Origin: Kangiella taiwanensis
GTDB lineage: Bacteria > Pseudomonadota > Gammaproteobacteria > Enterobacterales > Kangiellaceae
Length of the DNA stretch: 64,000 nt
Assembly (NCBI RefSeq): GCF_020005165.1
Contig: NZ_JAHCLT010000003.1
Location: forward strand, 523,321 to 587,320
Direction: 5' to 3'
Shown: positions 17,380 through 27,853 of the stretch, piece by piece
Layout: each line of letters begins with the position of its first letter
Numbering within the stretch: the stretch's first letter is position 1
The notes under the pieces: generated by a model
What the model was told of the DNA's origin: nothing
Databases searched by the model: none
The model's input: only the letters and a program-made list of their open reading frames with translations
Program-made: the position numbers and the translations under genes

Positions 17380-17565
17380 TGCTCAGCACCTAATAAGGCC
17401 GGTCTCCGGACTTAAAAGCATCCCACTCTTTCACCTTCCCAAGACGATTTTTTACTAAAACTAAGTCTCAGTGGCCCATTGTCAGAGCGCTCTTTATTAC
17501 CGTTGCGGGGGCAGTACCAGAACTACACTGGTTTCCCGATTAATCACATGGAACCTTATTAGCCA
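17380..17565 (-). promoter_or_regulatory. Cobalamin (AdoCbl) riboswitch upstream of btuB
   Basis: The minus-strand leader carries the conserved blocks of the cobalamin riboswitch in order: GGGAA near its 5' end, GGTACTGCCCCCGCAACGGT, GGCCACTGAG, and the B12 box AGTCCGGAGACCGGCC at about 17398-17413. No clear terminator hairpin lies between the B12 box and the btuB start, so control may be at ribosome binding. It should repress btuB, the adenosyltransferase and the DUF6580-like gene when cobalamin is bound. Outer limits are approximate. Confidence 0.95.
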
Positions 17566-17631
17566 ATAATGAAGACGTATGTTGTTTTAAAAGGCTATAT
17601 CGTTTTTAGCTGATAAATAACCATAAATAGG

Positions 17632-17659
17632 TTCACCCTTCTTCAACTCGGTGGTATTA
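17632..17659 (+). promoter_or_regulatory. Candidate metH promoter
   Basis: TTCACC at 17632 and TATTAT at 17654 with a 16-base spacer form a plausible sigma-70 promoter. Transcription would start about 10 bases before the MetJ-like boxes. The -35 matches only moderately. Confidence 0.4.
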
Positions 17660-17675
17660 TAGCTTCAAGCTATTT

Positions 17676-17691
17676 AGACGTCTATACATCT
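17676..17691 (+). promoter_or_regulatory. Candidate MetJ operator (two adjacent met boxes)
   Basis: AGACGTCT at 17676-17683 is a perfect met box and is followed without gap by ATACATCT (6 of 8 matches). MetJ binds tandem 8-base boxes when loaded with S-adenosylmethionine. The position just downstream of the candidate promoter and 85 bases before metH fits methionine repression. Confidence 0.65.
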
Positions 17692-17775
17692 TTTAGTTAA
17701 TTGCATATTTCACCCAGTTCGGTGGCATCTTCTAACAACGAGTCAGGTAACAGCTTTATAGGTTTCGCAGTGACA

Positions 17776-20700
17776 ATGACAATTCAAAATGAAAATGATC
17801 TAAATATCAAAGAGTTACTTAGGGAACGCATACTTGTTTTGGATGGTGCCATGGGCACCATGATTCAGCAATACACACTAGAAGAAGACGATTATCGCAG
17901 TGAGCGCTTTAAGGACTGGCACTGTGATGTTAAAGGTAATAATGATTTATTGAGCTTGTCTCAGCCACAAATCATTAAAGATATCCACGAAGAATATCTT
18001 AAAGCTGGCTCGGACATCATCGAAACTAATACCTTCAACGCGACTCGTATTGCCATGGCCGATTACGACATGGAAGAGCTGTCTGCTGAGATTAACTTTG
18101 AGTCGGCCCGCCTTGCCAAAGCTATCGCCAACCAATATTCGACGCCCGAAAAGCCACGTTTTGTCGCAGGTGTGCTCGGCCCAACAAACCGCACCTGTAG
18201 CATTTCACCCGACGTCAACGATCCGGGCTTTCGAAACGTTAGCTTTGATCAGCTAGCGGATGCTTATTACGAATCAACTGACGCGCTGTATCGTGGCGGT
18301 GCTGATTTAATCTTAATTGAAACCATTTTCGATACCTTAAACGCCAAAGCGGCAATTTATGCCGTAAAAAAATACTTTGATGATCATGAGATCGAGCTGC
18401 CGATCATGATCTCAGGAACCATTACTGACGCCTCAGGGCGAACGCTGACCGGGCAGACCACTGAAGCCTTTTATAACTCAGTACGTCACGCAAACCCTAT
18501 TTCCATAGGCTTAAACTGTGCTCTGGGGCCAAAAGATTTGCGCACTTATGTCACCGAGCTAAACCGCATTAGCGAATTTAATATATCAGTTCACCCCAAC
18601 GCTGGCTTACCTAACGAGTTTGGTGGTTACGACGAAACGCCACAAGATATGGCGCATGAAATGATGCAGTGGGTCGATGACGGCATGATTAACATCATTG
18701 GCGGTTGTTGTGGAACTACGCCCGAGCATATCGCTCATTTCGCAGAATTAGTCAAAAACAAAAAGCCTCGTACACAAGCCAATCGAGACAAAAAATGTCG
18801 CCTGTCGGGATTAGAGCCTTTATTGATCGATGAAGATAGCCTATTTATTAATGTTGGCGAGCGAACCAACGTTACTGGGTCAAAGCGCTTCCTGCGCTTA
18901 ATTAAAGAAGACGATTACGAAACAGCAATCGAAGTCGCACTACAGCAGGTAGAAAACGGTGCGCAAATTATCGATATCAACATGGATGAAGCTATGTTGG
19001 ATTCCGAAGCAGCGATGCAACGCTTTCTAAATCTCATTGCTTCCGAGCCTGATATTAGTCGCGTACCCGTCATGCTAGATTCATCAAAGTGGGAAGTGAT
19101 CGAAGCAGGCTTGAAATGCATCCAAGGCAAAGGTGTAGTCAACTCTATATCGCTTAAAGAAGGCGAAGCGATCTTCCTTGAGCAAGCTAAATTAGTCCAG
19201 CGTTATGGCGCAGCAGTTATTGTCATGGCGTTTGATGAACAAGGTCAGGCCGATACCTTTGAGCGTAAAACAGAAATTTGCTCGAGAGCTTATAAAATAC
19301 TCACTGAGCAGGTTGGATTTGATCCTTGCGATATTATTTTCGACCCTAATATTTTTGCTATCGCGACGGGTATTGAAGAGCACAACAACTACGCCGTCGA
19401 CTTTATTGAAGCAACGGAGTGGATCAAAAAAAATCTACCCCATGCCATGATTTCTGGTGGCGTCTCTAATGTTTCATTCTCCTTCCGCGGAAACGACAAG
19501 GTCCGTGAAGCGATTCACGCCGTATTTTTATACCATGCGATTAACGTTGGCATGGACATGGGTATCGTTAACGCAGGTCAGCTCGAAGTGTATAGCGAAG
19601 TACCAGAAAAGCTTCGTGAAGCGGTTGAGGATGTGGTGCTCAACCGTAAAGATGATGCCACCGACATCCTGCTCGAACTGGCTGAGGAGTATCGTCAAGA
19701 TGGCGCCCAAGAGAAGAATAAGCAAGATCTTGAATGGCGAACCTGGGAAGTCAATAAACGTCTTCAGCATTCATTAGTCAAAGGTATTACCGAATTTATT
19801 GACGAAGATGTTGAAGAGTCACGCCAAGGGTTCGAGCGGCCACTTCATGTCATCGAAGGGCCTTTAATGGATGGTATGAATGTGGTGGGTGATCTTTTTG
19901 GCTCTGGACAAATGTTCCTGCCTCAAGTGGTCAAATCCGCTCGCGTCATGAAAAAAGCAGTGGCTTACCTTTTCCCATTCATGGAAGAGGAAAAGAAACG
20001 TTTAAACCTTGCAGACAAGCCCAAGGGTAAAATCCTTATGGCTACTGTAAAAGGCGACGTTCATGATATTGGGAAAAATATTGTAGGCGTAGTATTGCAA
20101 TGTAATGGTTATGAAGTGATCGACCTAGGCGTCATGGTACCAACCGATAAAATTCTAGAAACGGCAGTGAACGAAAACTGTGACATTATTGGGTTGTCTG
20201 GCTTAATCACACCATCACTAGAAGAAATGGTTAATGTGGCCAAAGAAATGCAACGTCGCGGTATGGATTTGCCGTTATTAATTGGTGGTGCAACCACTTC
20301 AAAAATACACACTGCGGTTAAAATCGAGCCGCAATATGATCATGCAACTTTATATGTCGCCGATGCATCACGCGTCGTTGGCGTTGCCAGTAAGCTACTC
20401 GGTGATGACAAAAACGCTTTTGTTCAAGAAAACAAAGACGAATACGAAAAGCTTCGGGTTCAGCGCGAACAGCGCATGAATAAAAAGACGCTAACGTCGA
20501 TTGAAGACGCGAGACAGTTTGCACCAGATATCGACTGGAAAGAGGAAGACATTGTTAAGCCGTCATTCTTGGGCACAAAAGTATTTGATGACTACCCGCT
20601 TGAGAACCTACTCGATCGAATCGACTGGACACCTTTTTTCCGCTCTTGGCAGCTGGCTGGTAAGTTCCCCAAAATTTTAGATGACGAAGTGGTTGGCGAA

Positions 20701-21471
20701 ACAGCGACCAAACTGTACCACGATGCGAGGGCCATGTTGAAAACCATTATTGACGAAAAATGGTTAACGGCTCGTGGCGTCATAGGTTTCTTCCCAGCGA
20801 ACTCAACTGGTGACGATATTGAAGTTTATGCTGATGATACGCGTCAAAACAAAACCTATACACTTCACCACCTACGCCAACAGAAGCAAACGCGCAAAGG
20901 CAAGTTCAACCACTGCCTGTCAGATTTTATTGCGCCCAAACACAGTAAACTTAGCGATTATATTGGTGGGTTTGCAGTAACTGCAGGTATCGGTATTGAT
21001 GAGCATGTTGAACGCTTTGAAAAAGCTCACGATGATTATAACTCAATACTACTAAAGTCGCTTGCGGATCGTTTAGCTGAAGCTTTTGCTGAGAAAATGC
21101 ATGAACTTGTTAGAAAACAGTACTGGGGTTATGCCAAAGATGAAAAGCTTGGCAATGAGCAACTAATTTCTGAGGAATACCAAGGTATACGCCCTGCCCC
21201 CGGCTACCCAGCCTGCCCTGATCATACCGAAAAAGGGACACTGTGGGAGATGCTCAAACCAGATGAAACTATCGGTCTAAATATCACTGAACACTTTGCC
21301 ATGTACCCAACAGCCGCAGTTTCTGGTTGGTACTTTGCTCACCCACAATCAAAATACTTTGGCACAGGAAAAATTGAAAAAGATCAAGTTGAGGACTATG
21401 CTCAACGTAAAGGTTGGTCGCTAGACAAAGCCGAACAATGGCTGGCACCTTCGTTGAATTACGATCCTTAA
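17776..21471 (+). CDS. metH: Cobalamin-dependent methionine synthase
   Basis: A 1231-residue cytoplasmic enzyme that moves a methyl group from 5-methyltetrahydrofolate to homocysteine through methylcobalamin. All four modules are present. The homocysteine domain has zinc ligands in GLNCALG and GGCCG (C311, C312). The folate domain starts near [16 protein letters not shown]. The cobalamin domain has DVHDIG with the axial H763, and the C-terminal reactivation domain has the SAM-site [15 protein letters not shown]. The length matches E. coli MetH (1227). I chose ATG 17776 because the homology begins there; a TTG at 17701 would add 25 residues without homology. It is divergent from the B12 uptake unit, which supplies its cofactor. 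Confidence 0.97.
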   Translation: MTIQNENDLNIKELLRERILVLDGAMGTMIQQYTLEEDDYRSERFKDWHCDVKGNNDLLSLSQPQIIKDIHEEYLKAGSDIIETNTFNATRIAMADYDMEELSAEINFESARLAKAIANQYSTPEKPRFVAGVLGPTNRTCSISPDVNDPGFRNVSFDQLADAYYESTDALYRGGADLILIETIFDTLNAKAAIYAVKKYFDDHEIELPIMISGTITDASGRTLTGQTTEAFYNSVRHANPISIGLNCALGPKDLRTYVTELNRISEFNISVHPNAGLPNEFGGYDETPQDMAHEMMQWVDDGMINIIGGCCGTTPEHIAHFAELVKNKKPRTQANRDKKCRLSGLEPLLIDEDSLFINVGERTNVTGSKRFLRLIKEDDYETAIEVALQQVENGAQIIDINMDEAMLDSEAAMQRFLNLIASEPDISRVPVMLDSSKWEVIEAGLKCIQGKGVVNSISLKEGEAIFLEQAKLVQRYGAAVIVMAFDEQGQADTFERKTEICSRAYKILTEQVGFDPCDIIFDPNIFAIATGIEEHNNYAVDFIEATEWIKKNLPHAMISGGVSNVSFSFRGNDKVREAIHAVFLYHAINVGMDMGIVNAGQLEVYSEVPEKLREAVEDVVLNRKDDATDILLELAEEYRQDGAQEKNKQDLEWRTWEVNKRLQHSLVKGITEFIDEDVEESRQGFERPLHVIEGPLMDGMNVVGDLFGSGQMFLPQVVKSARVMKKAVAYLFPFMEEEKKRLNLADKPKGKILMATVKGDVHDIGKNIVGVVLQCNGYEVIDLGVMVPTDKILETAVNENCDIIGLSGLITPSLEEMVNVAKEMQRRGMDLPLLIGGATTSKIHTAVKIEPQYDHATLYVADASRVVGVASKLLGDDKNAFVQENKDEYEKLRVQREQRMNKKTLTSIEDARQFAPDIDWKEEDIVKPSFLGTKVFDDYPLENLLDRIDWTPFFRSWQLAGKFPKILDDEVVGETATKLYHDARAMLKTIIDEKWLTARGVIGFFPANSTGDDIEVYADDTRQNKTYTLHHLRQQKQTRKGKFNHCLSDFIAPKHSKLSDYIGGFAVTAGIGIDEHVERFEKAHDDYNSILLKSLADRLAEAFAEKMHELVRKQYWGYAKDEKLGNEQLISEEYQGIRPAPGYPACPDHTEKGTLWEMLKPDETIGLNITEHFAMYPTAAVSGWYFAHPQSKYFGTGKIEKDQVEDYAQRKGWSLDKAEQWLAPSLNYDP

Positions 21472-21492
21472 AGTATTTTCAGGAGCTGACAA

Positions 21493-21783
21493 ATGAGTAC
21501 CAATACAAAAAGAGGCGCTTGGTGGTTAACTGGCATATGCCTGATATTAGCCATTCCACTGGTTGCGATGCAGTTTACCGAAGAAGTGAGCTGGTCACTT
21601 AGTGATTTCTTAGTATTCGGAGGATTACTTGCAATCATTGGCTTTACCTATGAATTTGGGATTCGTAGACTCAAGTCTTCAACAAAAAGAGCGTTAATGA
21701 CGCTTGCATTGATTGCCGTGTTTTTATTAGTTTGGGCGGAGCTTGCCGTTGGTATTTTTGGTTCACCTTTAGCCGGCTCATAA
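21493..21783 (+). CDS. Small membrane protein, 96 residues
   Basis: I do not recognise a named family. There are three hydrophobic segments: about residues 9-27 (WWLTGICLILAIPLVAMQF), 34-51, and 65-88 (ALMTLALIAVFLLVWAELAVGIFG). The short positively charged loop RRLKSSTKRA lies between the second and third, so it is an inner-membrane protein. It starts 21 bases after metH, with an AGGAG Shine-Dalgarno, and is probably co-transcribed with it, although a link to methionine metabolism is not shown. Confidence 0.75.
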   Translation: MSTNTKRGAWWLTGICLILAIPLVAMQFTEEVSWSLSDFLVFGGLLAIIGFTYEFGIRRLKSSTKRALMTLALIAVFLLVWAELAVGIFGSPLAGS

Positions 21784-21814
21784 AAAAGCCCCAAGCCTTT
21801 TCAAGGCTGGGGCC
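21782..21814 (-). terminator. Intrinsic terminator of the first subtilisin gene
   Basis: A GC-rich hairpin with arms GCCCC-A-AGCCTT and AAGGCTGGGGC, a one-base bulge and a three-base loop. On minus it ends in CTTTTTT. The T-run serves the minus-strand subtilisin gene; on plus the tail is not T-rich, so readthrough from metH is less surely stopped. Confidence 0.8.
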
Positions 21815-21842
21815 AAAAGTATAGAAGTAGGAAAGTTGGCTT

Positions 21843-24800
21843 CTACTTGCTTTTACCGTTAGCGTTACCATTGCCGCGCTTTTGTCCTTCAAGCGCTACA
21901 ACGGTCACTACTGCTGAACAAGTCGTTGAGCCTTGCTCACACACTTGGTAACTGAAGTTGGTTTCGCTAGAGTTAAAACGGTCAGTGTAAGAACCATTGT
22001 TGCTCGCTTCTCTAATTTTTACACCATCACGATAAATATCAACTTTCGATGTCTTACCACCATTCCAAACTAGATCCGTTGTCACCTTACCGTTACGAGT
22101 CGTAGAGATAGCTGACAAATCAATTGCAGCACTCACCGTTACCGACTTAGTCACCGTGTGCGTTGCATCTTGGTCGTCAGTTACTGTTAACGTTACTGAA
22201 TAAGTACCCGATGCGCTGTATGTGTGTGCTGGGTTCGCTAGGCTAGAACTAACACCATCGCCAAAGTTCCAATCCCAAGCAACAACAGAACCATCGGTAT
22301 CACCACTCATGTCAGAGAAAGCAACATCTAGGTGGTTTACCGTATAGTTGAAGTCACTCGTTGGCACTTCATTCACTGGCGCTGGGTTAACTACTAACGA
22401 CACTTGAGCTTCGCCAGTTGCACTTGCACTATCAGACGCGCTTGCCGTCACGATATGAGTACCCACGCTTAACGTATTTGTCGTCACGCTGCTACCAGAA
22501 CCGATGGCGCCATCTAAGTCAGAACTCCAGACCAGAGAGCCAGTTAGGTCACCGTCTTCAGCATCGTTCGCAGAGCCTGTAAAAGTTACCGTATCACCCT
22601 CGGTGAATTCGCTACCACCTACTGGAGAGATAATCGCTACCGTTGGCGCTTCGTTACCAGGATTACCATTGCCACTGCCATCATGGGTGAAAGTTAATAC
22701 CCAACGATATAAGTTACCTGAGTTATTGGTATATTCATCAGCAATGCGTAGCTGCCACGTACCCGCTGCATTTTCACCGTTGAACTCAATAGGATAAAAT
22801 GTTTTCTGTAGATCTCGGTAGTACTCGCCTTGCTCTTTTTGATCGAATATCTCTACAGTTGTACCATTCGGTGACACTAAATGAATCAGCATGTCATTGG
22901 CAAAACTGTGTTGGATATCGACGAATAGGTTCATTTCTCCTATTTTAACTCCAAGCGGCACATCGATTTCGGCGATCACAGTTTCCAGAGAAGGAATTGG
23001 GTAACGCTGCGTATCTTCATACGACACTATCGTACCGTCAGTCACAATGTATAAGTTAAACTCTTTGACGCTCTGCAAGCCTTCGCTATCATTCGCTGTA
23101 ACACTAATAATGTGAGAGCCCTGAGTTAGATCCGAGCGGCTAAAGCTAGCACCAGTACCAATGACACCATCAAGACTCGACGTCCAAACTAATGAAGAGC
23201 GAACGTCACCATCTTCAGCATCAACTGCATCTGCAAGAAAGTTCACCATATCACCAGGTAAATACAAAGCGTTTTCCATTGGATCGTTTACGGTCACTGT
23301 TGGAGGAAGATTTGTACCTGCAGATGAACCACCCGTAACGTCTAAACTCCAGTTATTTAACGTACCTGTGTCTACGCCAACGTTATCGCTAACATTCAAG
23401 ACCCAGTCACCCATGGCATCTTCAAAGTCATAATTATCCAGCGGATAACTCGCAACGATATTATCTGAGCTACCACCTTCGCGGTTATGTAACGTCACAG
23501 TTGTACCGCTTGGAGAGGTTAACGTCACAATCAGATCACTGATGTAAGTGTGGCTAATATCAATATTTGCAGTCAGATCCGTAATGGTTAAACCGATAGG
23601 AACATTGATCACACTATCAACACCTGCGCTGCTGTTATCAGGGATAGCAACTGGCGTATTATTTTCATACGTCGTACTGTAAGTACCTTCAGGGTAAACC
23701 TGTAGCTGTACATCGGTACTCTTACTGATACTTCCGTCAACGGCTGTAACCGTAATGGTGTACTCGCCAGGCTGTGTCTGCGCGCTGGTTTGTACGGTCA
23801 TGACTGTCGAACCAGTGCTTGGAATCGTGTTTGCCGAGAAAGTAATGTCCGCAACTAAGTTAGCAGAGCTCGCTGACATGGTTACGTTACCTTGATGACC
23901 ACCCACTGGATTGACGTCAATATCAAAGCTAGTTGGAGAACCTTGATTGACCGTACGGCTACTTGGCGTAGGTACCATGTAATATCCAGGGCCACCGGCT
24001 CCTGCCATGTTCAAAGCGCTCTCAACATTCAAGCGCTTACCTGAGACAGTAATACCATCAAGCGCAGGCAAAGGATCGCCCGATGTCATCAACATATCTT
24101 TGACTTGAGCCGTGGTTAACGACGGATCCGCTGAAAGTACTAAGGCTGCCGCTCCAGAAACATGAGGTGTCGCCATCGAAGTACCGCTCAACGTATCGTA
24201 GCCACCTGGGACAGTTGAAAGAATGCTAGAACCTGGCGCGCCCATATCAACATTATTAGCGCCCCATTGAGAAAAGCTCGATAGTTCATCGGTGCTTGTT
24301 GTTGAAGCAATCGACATCACATTCGGAACGTCATAGTTTGATGGGAAAGAATCAGACGTGTCATTATCACGCGCGTCATTACCCGCAGCAGCAATAAACA
24401 ACATGCCAGCGTTATCCGCTGAAGTAATTGCGTCTTTTAAGGATTGGTTAAAACCACCACCACCCCATGAATTATTTAATACTCGAATGTTGACGCCGCG
24501 AGTTTTTAAATCAACCATGTAGTCAATACATTGAATCCCATCAGCTAGTGTCCCGCCTTGCGAACCAAGGAAAGAGCAACCGACCATACTGGTATTCCAG
24601 CTAACGCCTGTTACACCGACACCATTATTACCCACGGCGCCAATCGTTCCTGCGACGTGTGTTCCGTGCAAGCCAGTATCTTGTGGATCACCGTTGTCGT
24701 TAATGGCCGAAATACCATGAACGTCGTCAATGTAACCGTTACCATCATCATCAACACCGTTACCGGCAATTTCATTTGGGTTAACCCAGATGTTTGCTTG

Positions 24801-25316
24801 TAAATCAGGGTGGTTATAGTCAAAGCCCGTATCGATAACGCCCACAACGATATCTTTTGAGCCCATCTCCATTTCCCAACCTTGTTCAGCACTGATCTTC
24901 TGCATGCCCCATAGACTGCTGTACTGAGGGTCGTTAGGTAGTACTGATGGATAATAAATCTGGTTTAATTCTGCATACTCTACATCTGGGTGATGCTTTA
25001 GCTGCTCAATCATCGCCACAGGATCTTGGCCATCTTTCAAGTTAAACTTTGACAGACGACCTTTGGCAATATGACGGAAACGATCATCAACGCCGTCGCC
25101 GTTTTTATCTTTAAAGCTCGCGCCAAAAGCTTGGCTAAGCTGTTTTCTGCTTTTTTGATCAACATTCGACTTAAACTTCACAATAATCGAACTTGGATCG
25201 TACTCAGGTAATTGTTTACTTTTTGCTTTTGCTGCTTCAGCAGTTTCTACGGATAATCCAGTGATTAACGTTGTAGAAAGTAAGGCGGCAACCACCTTAT
25301 TTGGTTTAAATTTCAT
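21843..25316 (-). CDS. Large secreted S8 (subtilisin) protease with P/proprotein and PKD domains
   Basis: A 1157-residue secreted serine protease. It has a signal peptide (KVVAALLSTTLITGLSVETAEA) and a propeptide. The S8 catalytic domain carries D162 (VIDTGFDY), H217 (LHGTHVAG) and S380 (GTSMATPHVSG). Two P/Homo-B domains (IGLTITDLTANIDISHTYISDL and LGVKIGEMNLFVDIQHSF) follow, with Ig-like segments (ANDAEDGDLTGSLVWSS), then a PKD domain (VVAWDWNFGDG) and a terminal fibronectin-like module. I chose ATG 25316 because an AGGAG site precedes it and the signal peptide starts there. Likely roles are extracellular protein digestion or proprotein maturation. Two inverted repeats lie just upstream and a terminator follows. 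Confidence 0.92.
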   Translation of the reverse strand: MKFKPNKVVAALLSTTLITGLSVETAEAAKAKSKQLPEYDPSSIIVKFKSNVDQKSRKQLSQAFGASFKDKNGDGVDDRFRHIAKGRLSKFNLKDGQDPVAMIEQLKHHPDVEYAELNQIYYPSVLPNDPQYSSLWGMQKISAEQGWEMEMGSKDIVVGVIDTGFDYNHPDLQANIWVNPNEIAGNGVDDDGNGYIDDVHGISAINDNGDPQDTGLHGTHVAGTIGAVGNNGVGVTGVSWNTSMVGCSFLGSQGGTLADGIQCIDYMVDLKTRGVNIRVLNNSWGGGGFNQSLKDAITSADNAGMLFIAAAGNDARDNDTSDSFPSNYDVPNVMSIASTTSTDELSSFSQWGANNVDMGAPGSSILSTVPGGYDTLSGTSMATPHVSGAAALVLSADPSLTTAQVKDMLMTSGDPLPALDGITVSGKRLNVESALNMAGAGGPGYYMVPTPSSRTVNQGSPTSFDIDVNPVGGHQGNVTMSASSANLVADITFSANTIPSTGSTVMTVQTSAQTQPGEYTITVTAVDGSISKSTDVQLQVYPEGTYSTTYENNTPVAIPDNSSAGVDSVINVPIGLTITDLTANIDISHTYISDLIVTLTSPSGTTVTLHNREGGSSDNIVASYPLDNYDFEDAMGDWVLNVSDNVGVDTGTLNNWSLDVTGGSSAGTNLPPTVTVNDPMENALYLPGDMVNFLADAVDAEDGDVRSSLVWTSSLDGVIGTGASFSRSDLTQGSHIISVTANDSEGLQSVKEFNLYIVTDGTIVSYEDTQRYPIPSLETVIAEIDVPLGVKIGEMNLFVDIQHSFANDMLIHLVSPNGTTVEIFDQKEQGEYYRDLQKTFYPIEFNGENAAGTWQLRIADEYTNNSGNLYRWVLTFTHDGSGNGNPGNEAPTVAIISPVGGSEFTEGDTVTFTGSANDAEDGDLTGSLVWSSDLDGAIGSGSSVTTNTLSVGTHIVTASASDSASATGEAQVSLVVNPAPVNEVPTSDFNYTVNHLDVAFSDMSGDTDGSVVAWDWNFGDGVSSSLANPAHTYSASGTYSVTLTVTDDQDATHTVTKSVTVSAAIDLSAISTTRNGKVTTDLVWNGGKTSKVDIYRDGVKIREASNNGSYTDRFNSSETNFSYQVCEQGSTTCSAVVTVVALEGQKRGNGNANGKSK

Positions 25317-25357
25317 AGTTAACTCCTCGCGCAATGCGATGTTTACCCCATTTATCA

Positions 25358-25393
25358 AGTTACAAATGTATATATTTTTATACATTTGTAACT
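25358..25393. promoter_or_regulatory. Long inverted repeat upstream of the first subtilisin gene
   Basis: Arms AGTTACAAATGTATA and TATACATTTGTAACT (15 of 15 pairs) with a 6-base A/T spacer. It ends 42 bases before the subtilisin start codon. It may be an operator or, if transcribed, a 5'-leader hairpin. There is no T-run that would make it a good terminator. Confidence 0.6.
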
Positions 25394-25412
25394 AATAAAA
25401 CATATTTGCATG

Positions 25413-25450
25413 GTTTTGTAAAATATAATTAATACTAAAACATACAAAAC
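25413..25450. promoter_or_regulatory. Second inverted repeat, related half-sites
   Basis: GTTTTGTA and TACAAAAC flank 22 A/T-rich bases, immediately upstream of the longer inverted repeat. Both share a TTGTA/TACAA core, so the two could be paired operators of one regulator. AT-rich composition raises the chance of coincidence. Confidence 0.35.
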
Positions 25451-25606
25451 ATGAGTTAAACTGATCAGAGAAAAGCTATGAAGATCGATAAAAGCCATTA
25501 AATAAATATTCAAAAACAATAACTTATCTTGCATCCTGCTTATATTAGACTTTGTTTTTATTCAAGGATAATGAAAAGAACTTATTGTATTTTTAATTTT
25601 ACAAAA

Positions 25607-27853
25607 CTACTTGAGTGGCCACTGTAAGGTGAAACGAGAGCCACCTAGGGGGCTGTCTGAAATAGAAACTTTGGCGTTATACAGATGGGCTAATCGTTGA
25701 ACAATCGCCAAACCTAAACCAGTGCCGCCAGTTGAACGTGTTCGGCTAGGATCTAAGCGAACGAAAGGTTCGAAGACTTTATCACGGTCATTTTTAGGAA
25801 TGCCTATGCCATCATCATCCACTGATACTTTTAAGACGGAGTGTGAACTGCTGTAATGAATTTCAACTTGTGACAAACTGTAATGGGCTGCGTTACTGAG
25901 CAAGTTACTTAATATCCATGTGAAGTGTTTTTGCGGGAGTTCAAACTGTTGCTCTCCCCCACTTGATAGGAGTTTTATGGATTTTTCAGGATACAAGGGC
26001 TGGTAAGCAAGCACTTGATCATGAATAAGATCATCCAACAGAGTCGGCTCTACCGGCTCCAACTCTTTGAGGCTTTCCATTTTCAAGAGCTCGATGATTT
26101 CCTTCAAAAGGGAGTCCAGCTGTGAGGTTCCTTTATGAATAGTGCTAAACAACTTCTTATCATTAACATCATCACTTTCTTCCAGCATGTCTGCCGCAAG
26201 CTGCACCTTAGCCAGAGGCGCTCGAAATTCATGCGCTATAGCCTGCATCAAACTACGTTGTATGCCGAGATGATTCGATAATGCTTTATTGACTTTACGT
26301 TGACTGAAGCGGCTATATAACAGCAAAATCACAATTAGAGTAAACAACAAGCTGGCTATCCAGACATTCCTTTCAAACCTCTGTTGCTCAATTTTGGTTT
26401 TCTGCAACGCTTTATCTCTTTCGAGGATTTCTATCTGCTTATTCCGCTTTTCAGCTTCAAACAAACTTTGCGCTTGCAATAATTTATCCCTAGTTTCTTC
26501 GCTGAACACCTGATCATTTATCGCTTTATGTTTTCGGAAAGCTTGTAATGCTAATTGATACTGCTCCCTCGCTTGATAGATTCGTGATAACAATTCGTAA
26601 GACTTACTTTCTTCTGCTTTATTTTTTGTCTCCTCGGAGATTTGTATGCTTTGCAGAACTTCCCTTAGCGCCTCTTCGTAGAGTCCCTGCAACAAGTAAA
26701 TCTCAGCTTGATGATAGCGAGCCTGTGCTTCTGACTGCCTTAAACCTAATTCTTCTGTTAGCTCTAGGGCTTGGTCTAGATAAGACTGTGCGGGGGCAAC
26801 CTCTTCCAAGGCAAGGTGAAGCTGAGCTAGAGACAGGAGCACTCCCGCTTCGACTAAACGGTCACTGGTGCTCTTTGCATAGCTTAACGCTTTTTCATAA
26901 TGCCAAGCCGCCTTCTCATGCTCTTTTTGGTGGAAGTAGGCTAACCCAGTTGCATTCAAGGTTTGGGCGATAGCTCGACTATCCCCCAAGGGCTCGAAGT
27001 ATCGTATTGCACGAGAAAAGTAATCATGCGCCTTTTCATAATCCCCGATGAGATCGTATGTAATACCGATATTTAATAACATTTCAGCGATGCCAGGCTC
27101 ATCGCCCAGTTCTTCCCTAACTCTAAGAACCTCAAGCTGAACTTCCAACGCTTGGCTGTAATTACTTTGTGCGGAATGTATCCCTGCAATATTATTCATT
27201 GCCGTGGTCATGGCGTGGCGCTTACCAGCCTTCTCAAACAGCTCTTTAGCCTGATTAAAATAATCAAATGCTTTAGGGCTTGAGCCCTGCTCTATATGTA
27301 TCAAACCGATATTATTCAGAGTTGCGGCTTGTCCCTTCAAATCGTCACTGCCCTTAATCACATCCAAAGCTCGGTAATAAAACTGCAACGCTTCCTCATA
27401 TCGTCCCTGCCTCCAGTACAGTAAACCCGCGATATTAAGGGGCACTATCAGCGCTTTATCATCACCCCCACCTTCCGCTAACTCCACAGCACGCTCGGCT
27501 AACACAACGCCTTTATCGTAATCCCCCACAATCATGTAGGACCAACCCATGTTGGATAAAATCAAAATTTCATTATCTCGGTGAGGGTACTTTTCTAAAA
27601 GCTCCAGAGCCTGTTCGCCATATCGAAGTGTGTCATGGGGGGTTTGACTGCGATTATTAACAGCCAATTGAAGCAAAACCTCAACTTTGTCTTGAGGCTT
27701 AGCTTGTTCCAATTGAGTCAGTAATTCTTGATCCGTTTGAGAAGTTTGCTCAGAAGCAAAAGCGGGAAAACAAAAGAAGGTAAACAAACAACATAACACC
27801 AATCTCACCTTAGTGAATAGCTTACTGTTATATCGTGTATGGCGCGTCATCAC
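25607..27853 (-). CDS. TPR-containing membrane sensor histidine kinase
   Basis: A 748-residue sensor kinase. A signal sequence (LVLCCLFTFFCFPAFA) leads into a periplasmic array of tetratricopeptide repeats (about residues 50-440; units such as AATLNNIGLIHIEQGSSPKAFDYFNQAKELFEKAG). A coiled-coil stretch and one membrane helix (VWIASLLFTLIVILLLY) follow. The HisKA domain has the phospho-acceptor H541 in HEFRAPL, and the ATPase domain has N, G1 (DDDGIGIP) and G2 (GGTGLGLA) boxes. It overlaps the response-regulator stop by four bases, so the pair is co-translated with the regulator first. TPR sensors detect protein or peptide partners; the ligand is unknown. Confidence 0.92.
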   Translation of the reverse strand: MMTRHTRYNSKLFTKVRLVLCCLFTFFCFPAFASEQTSQTDQELLTQLEQAKPQDKVEVLLQLAVNNRSQTPHDTLRYGEQALELLEKYPHRDNEILILSNMGWSYMIVGDYDKGVVLAERAVELAEGGGDDKALIVPLNIAGLLYWRQGRYEEALQFYYRALDVIKGSDDLKGQAATLNNIGLIHIEQGSSPKAFDYFNQAKELFEKAGKRHAMTTAMNNIAGIHSAQSNYSQALEVQLEVLRVREELGDEPGIAEMLLNIGITYDLIGDYEKAHDYFSRAIRYFEPLGDSRAIAQTLNATGLAYFHQKEHEKAAWHYEKALSYAKSTSDRLVEAGVLLSLAQLHLALEEVAPAQSYLDQALELTEELGLRQSEAQARYHQAEIYLLQGLYEEALREVLQSIQISEETKNKAEESKSYELLSRIYQAREQYQLALQAFRKHKAINDQVFSEETRDKLLQAQSLFEAEKRNKQIEILERDKALQKTKIEQQRFERNVWIASLLFTLIVILLLYSRFSQRKVNKALSNHLGIQRSLMQAIAHEFRAPLAKVQLAADMLEESDDVNDKKLFSTIHKGTSQLDSLLKEIIELLKMESLKELEPVEPTLLDDLIHDQVLAYQPLYPEKSIKLLSSGGEQQFELPQKHFTWILSNLLSNAAHYSLSQVEIHYSSSHSVLKVSVDDDGIGIPKNDRDKVFEPFVRLDPSRTRSTGGTGLGLAIVQRLAHLYNAKVSISDSPLGGSRFTLQWPLK

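Noticed and set aside
25358..25393. Long inverted repeat as an intrinsic terminator
   Set aside because: A/T-only stem edges, no T-run in the right place, and it lies just upstream of a start codon rather than after a gene.
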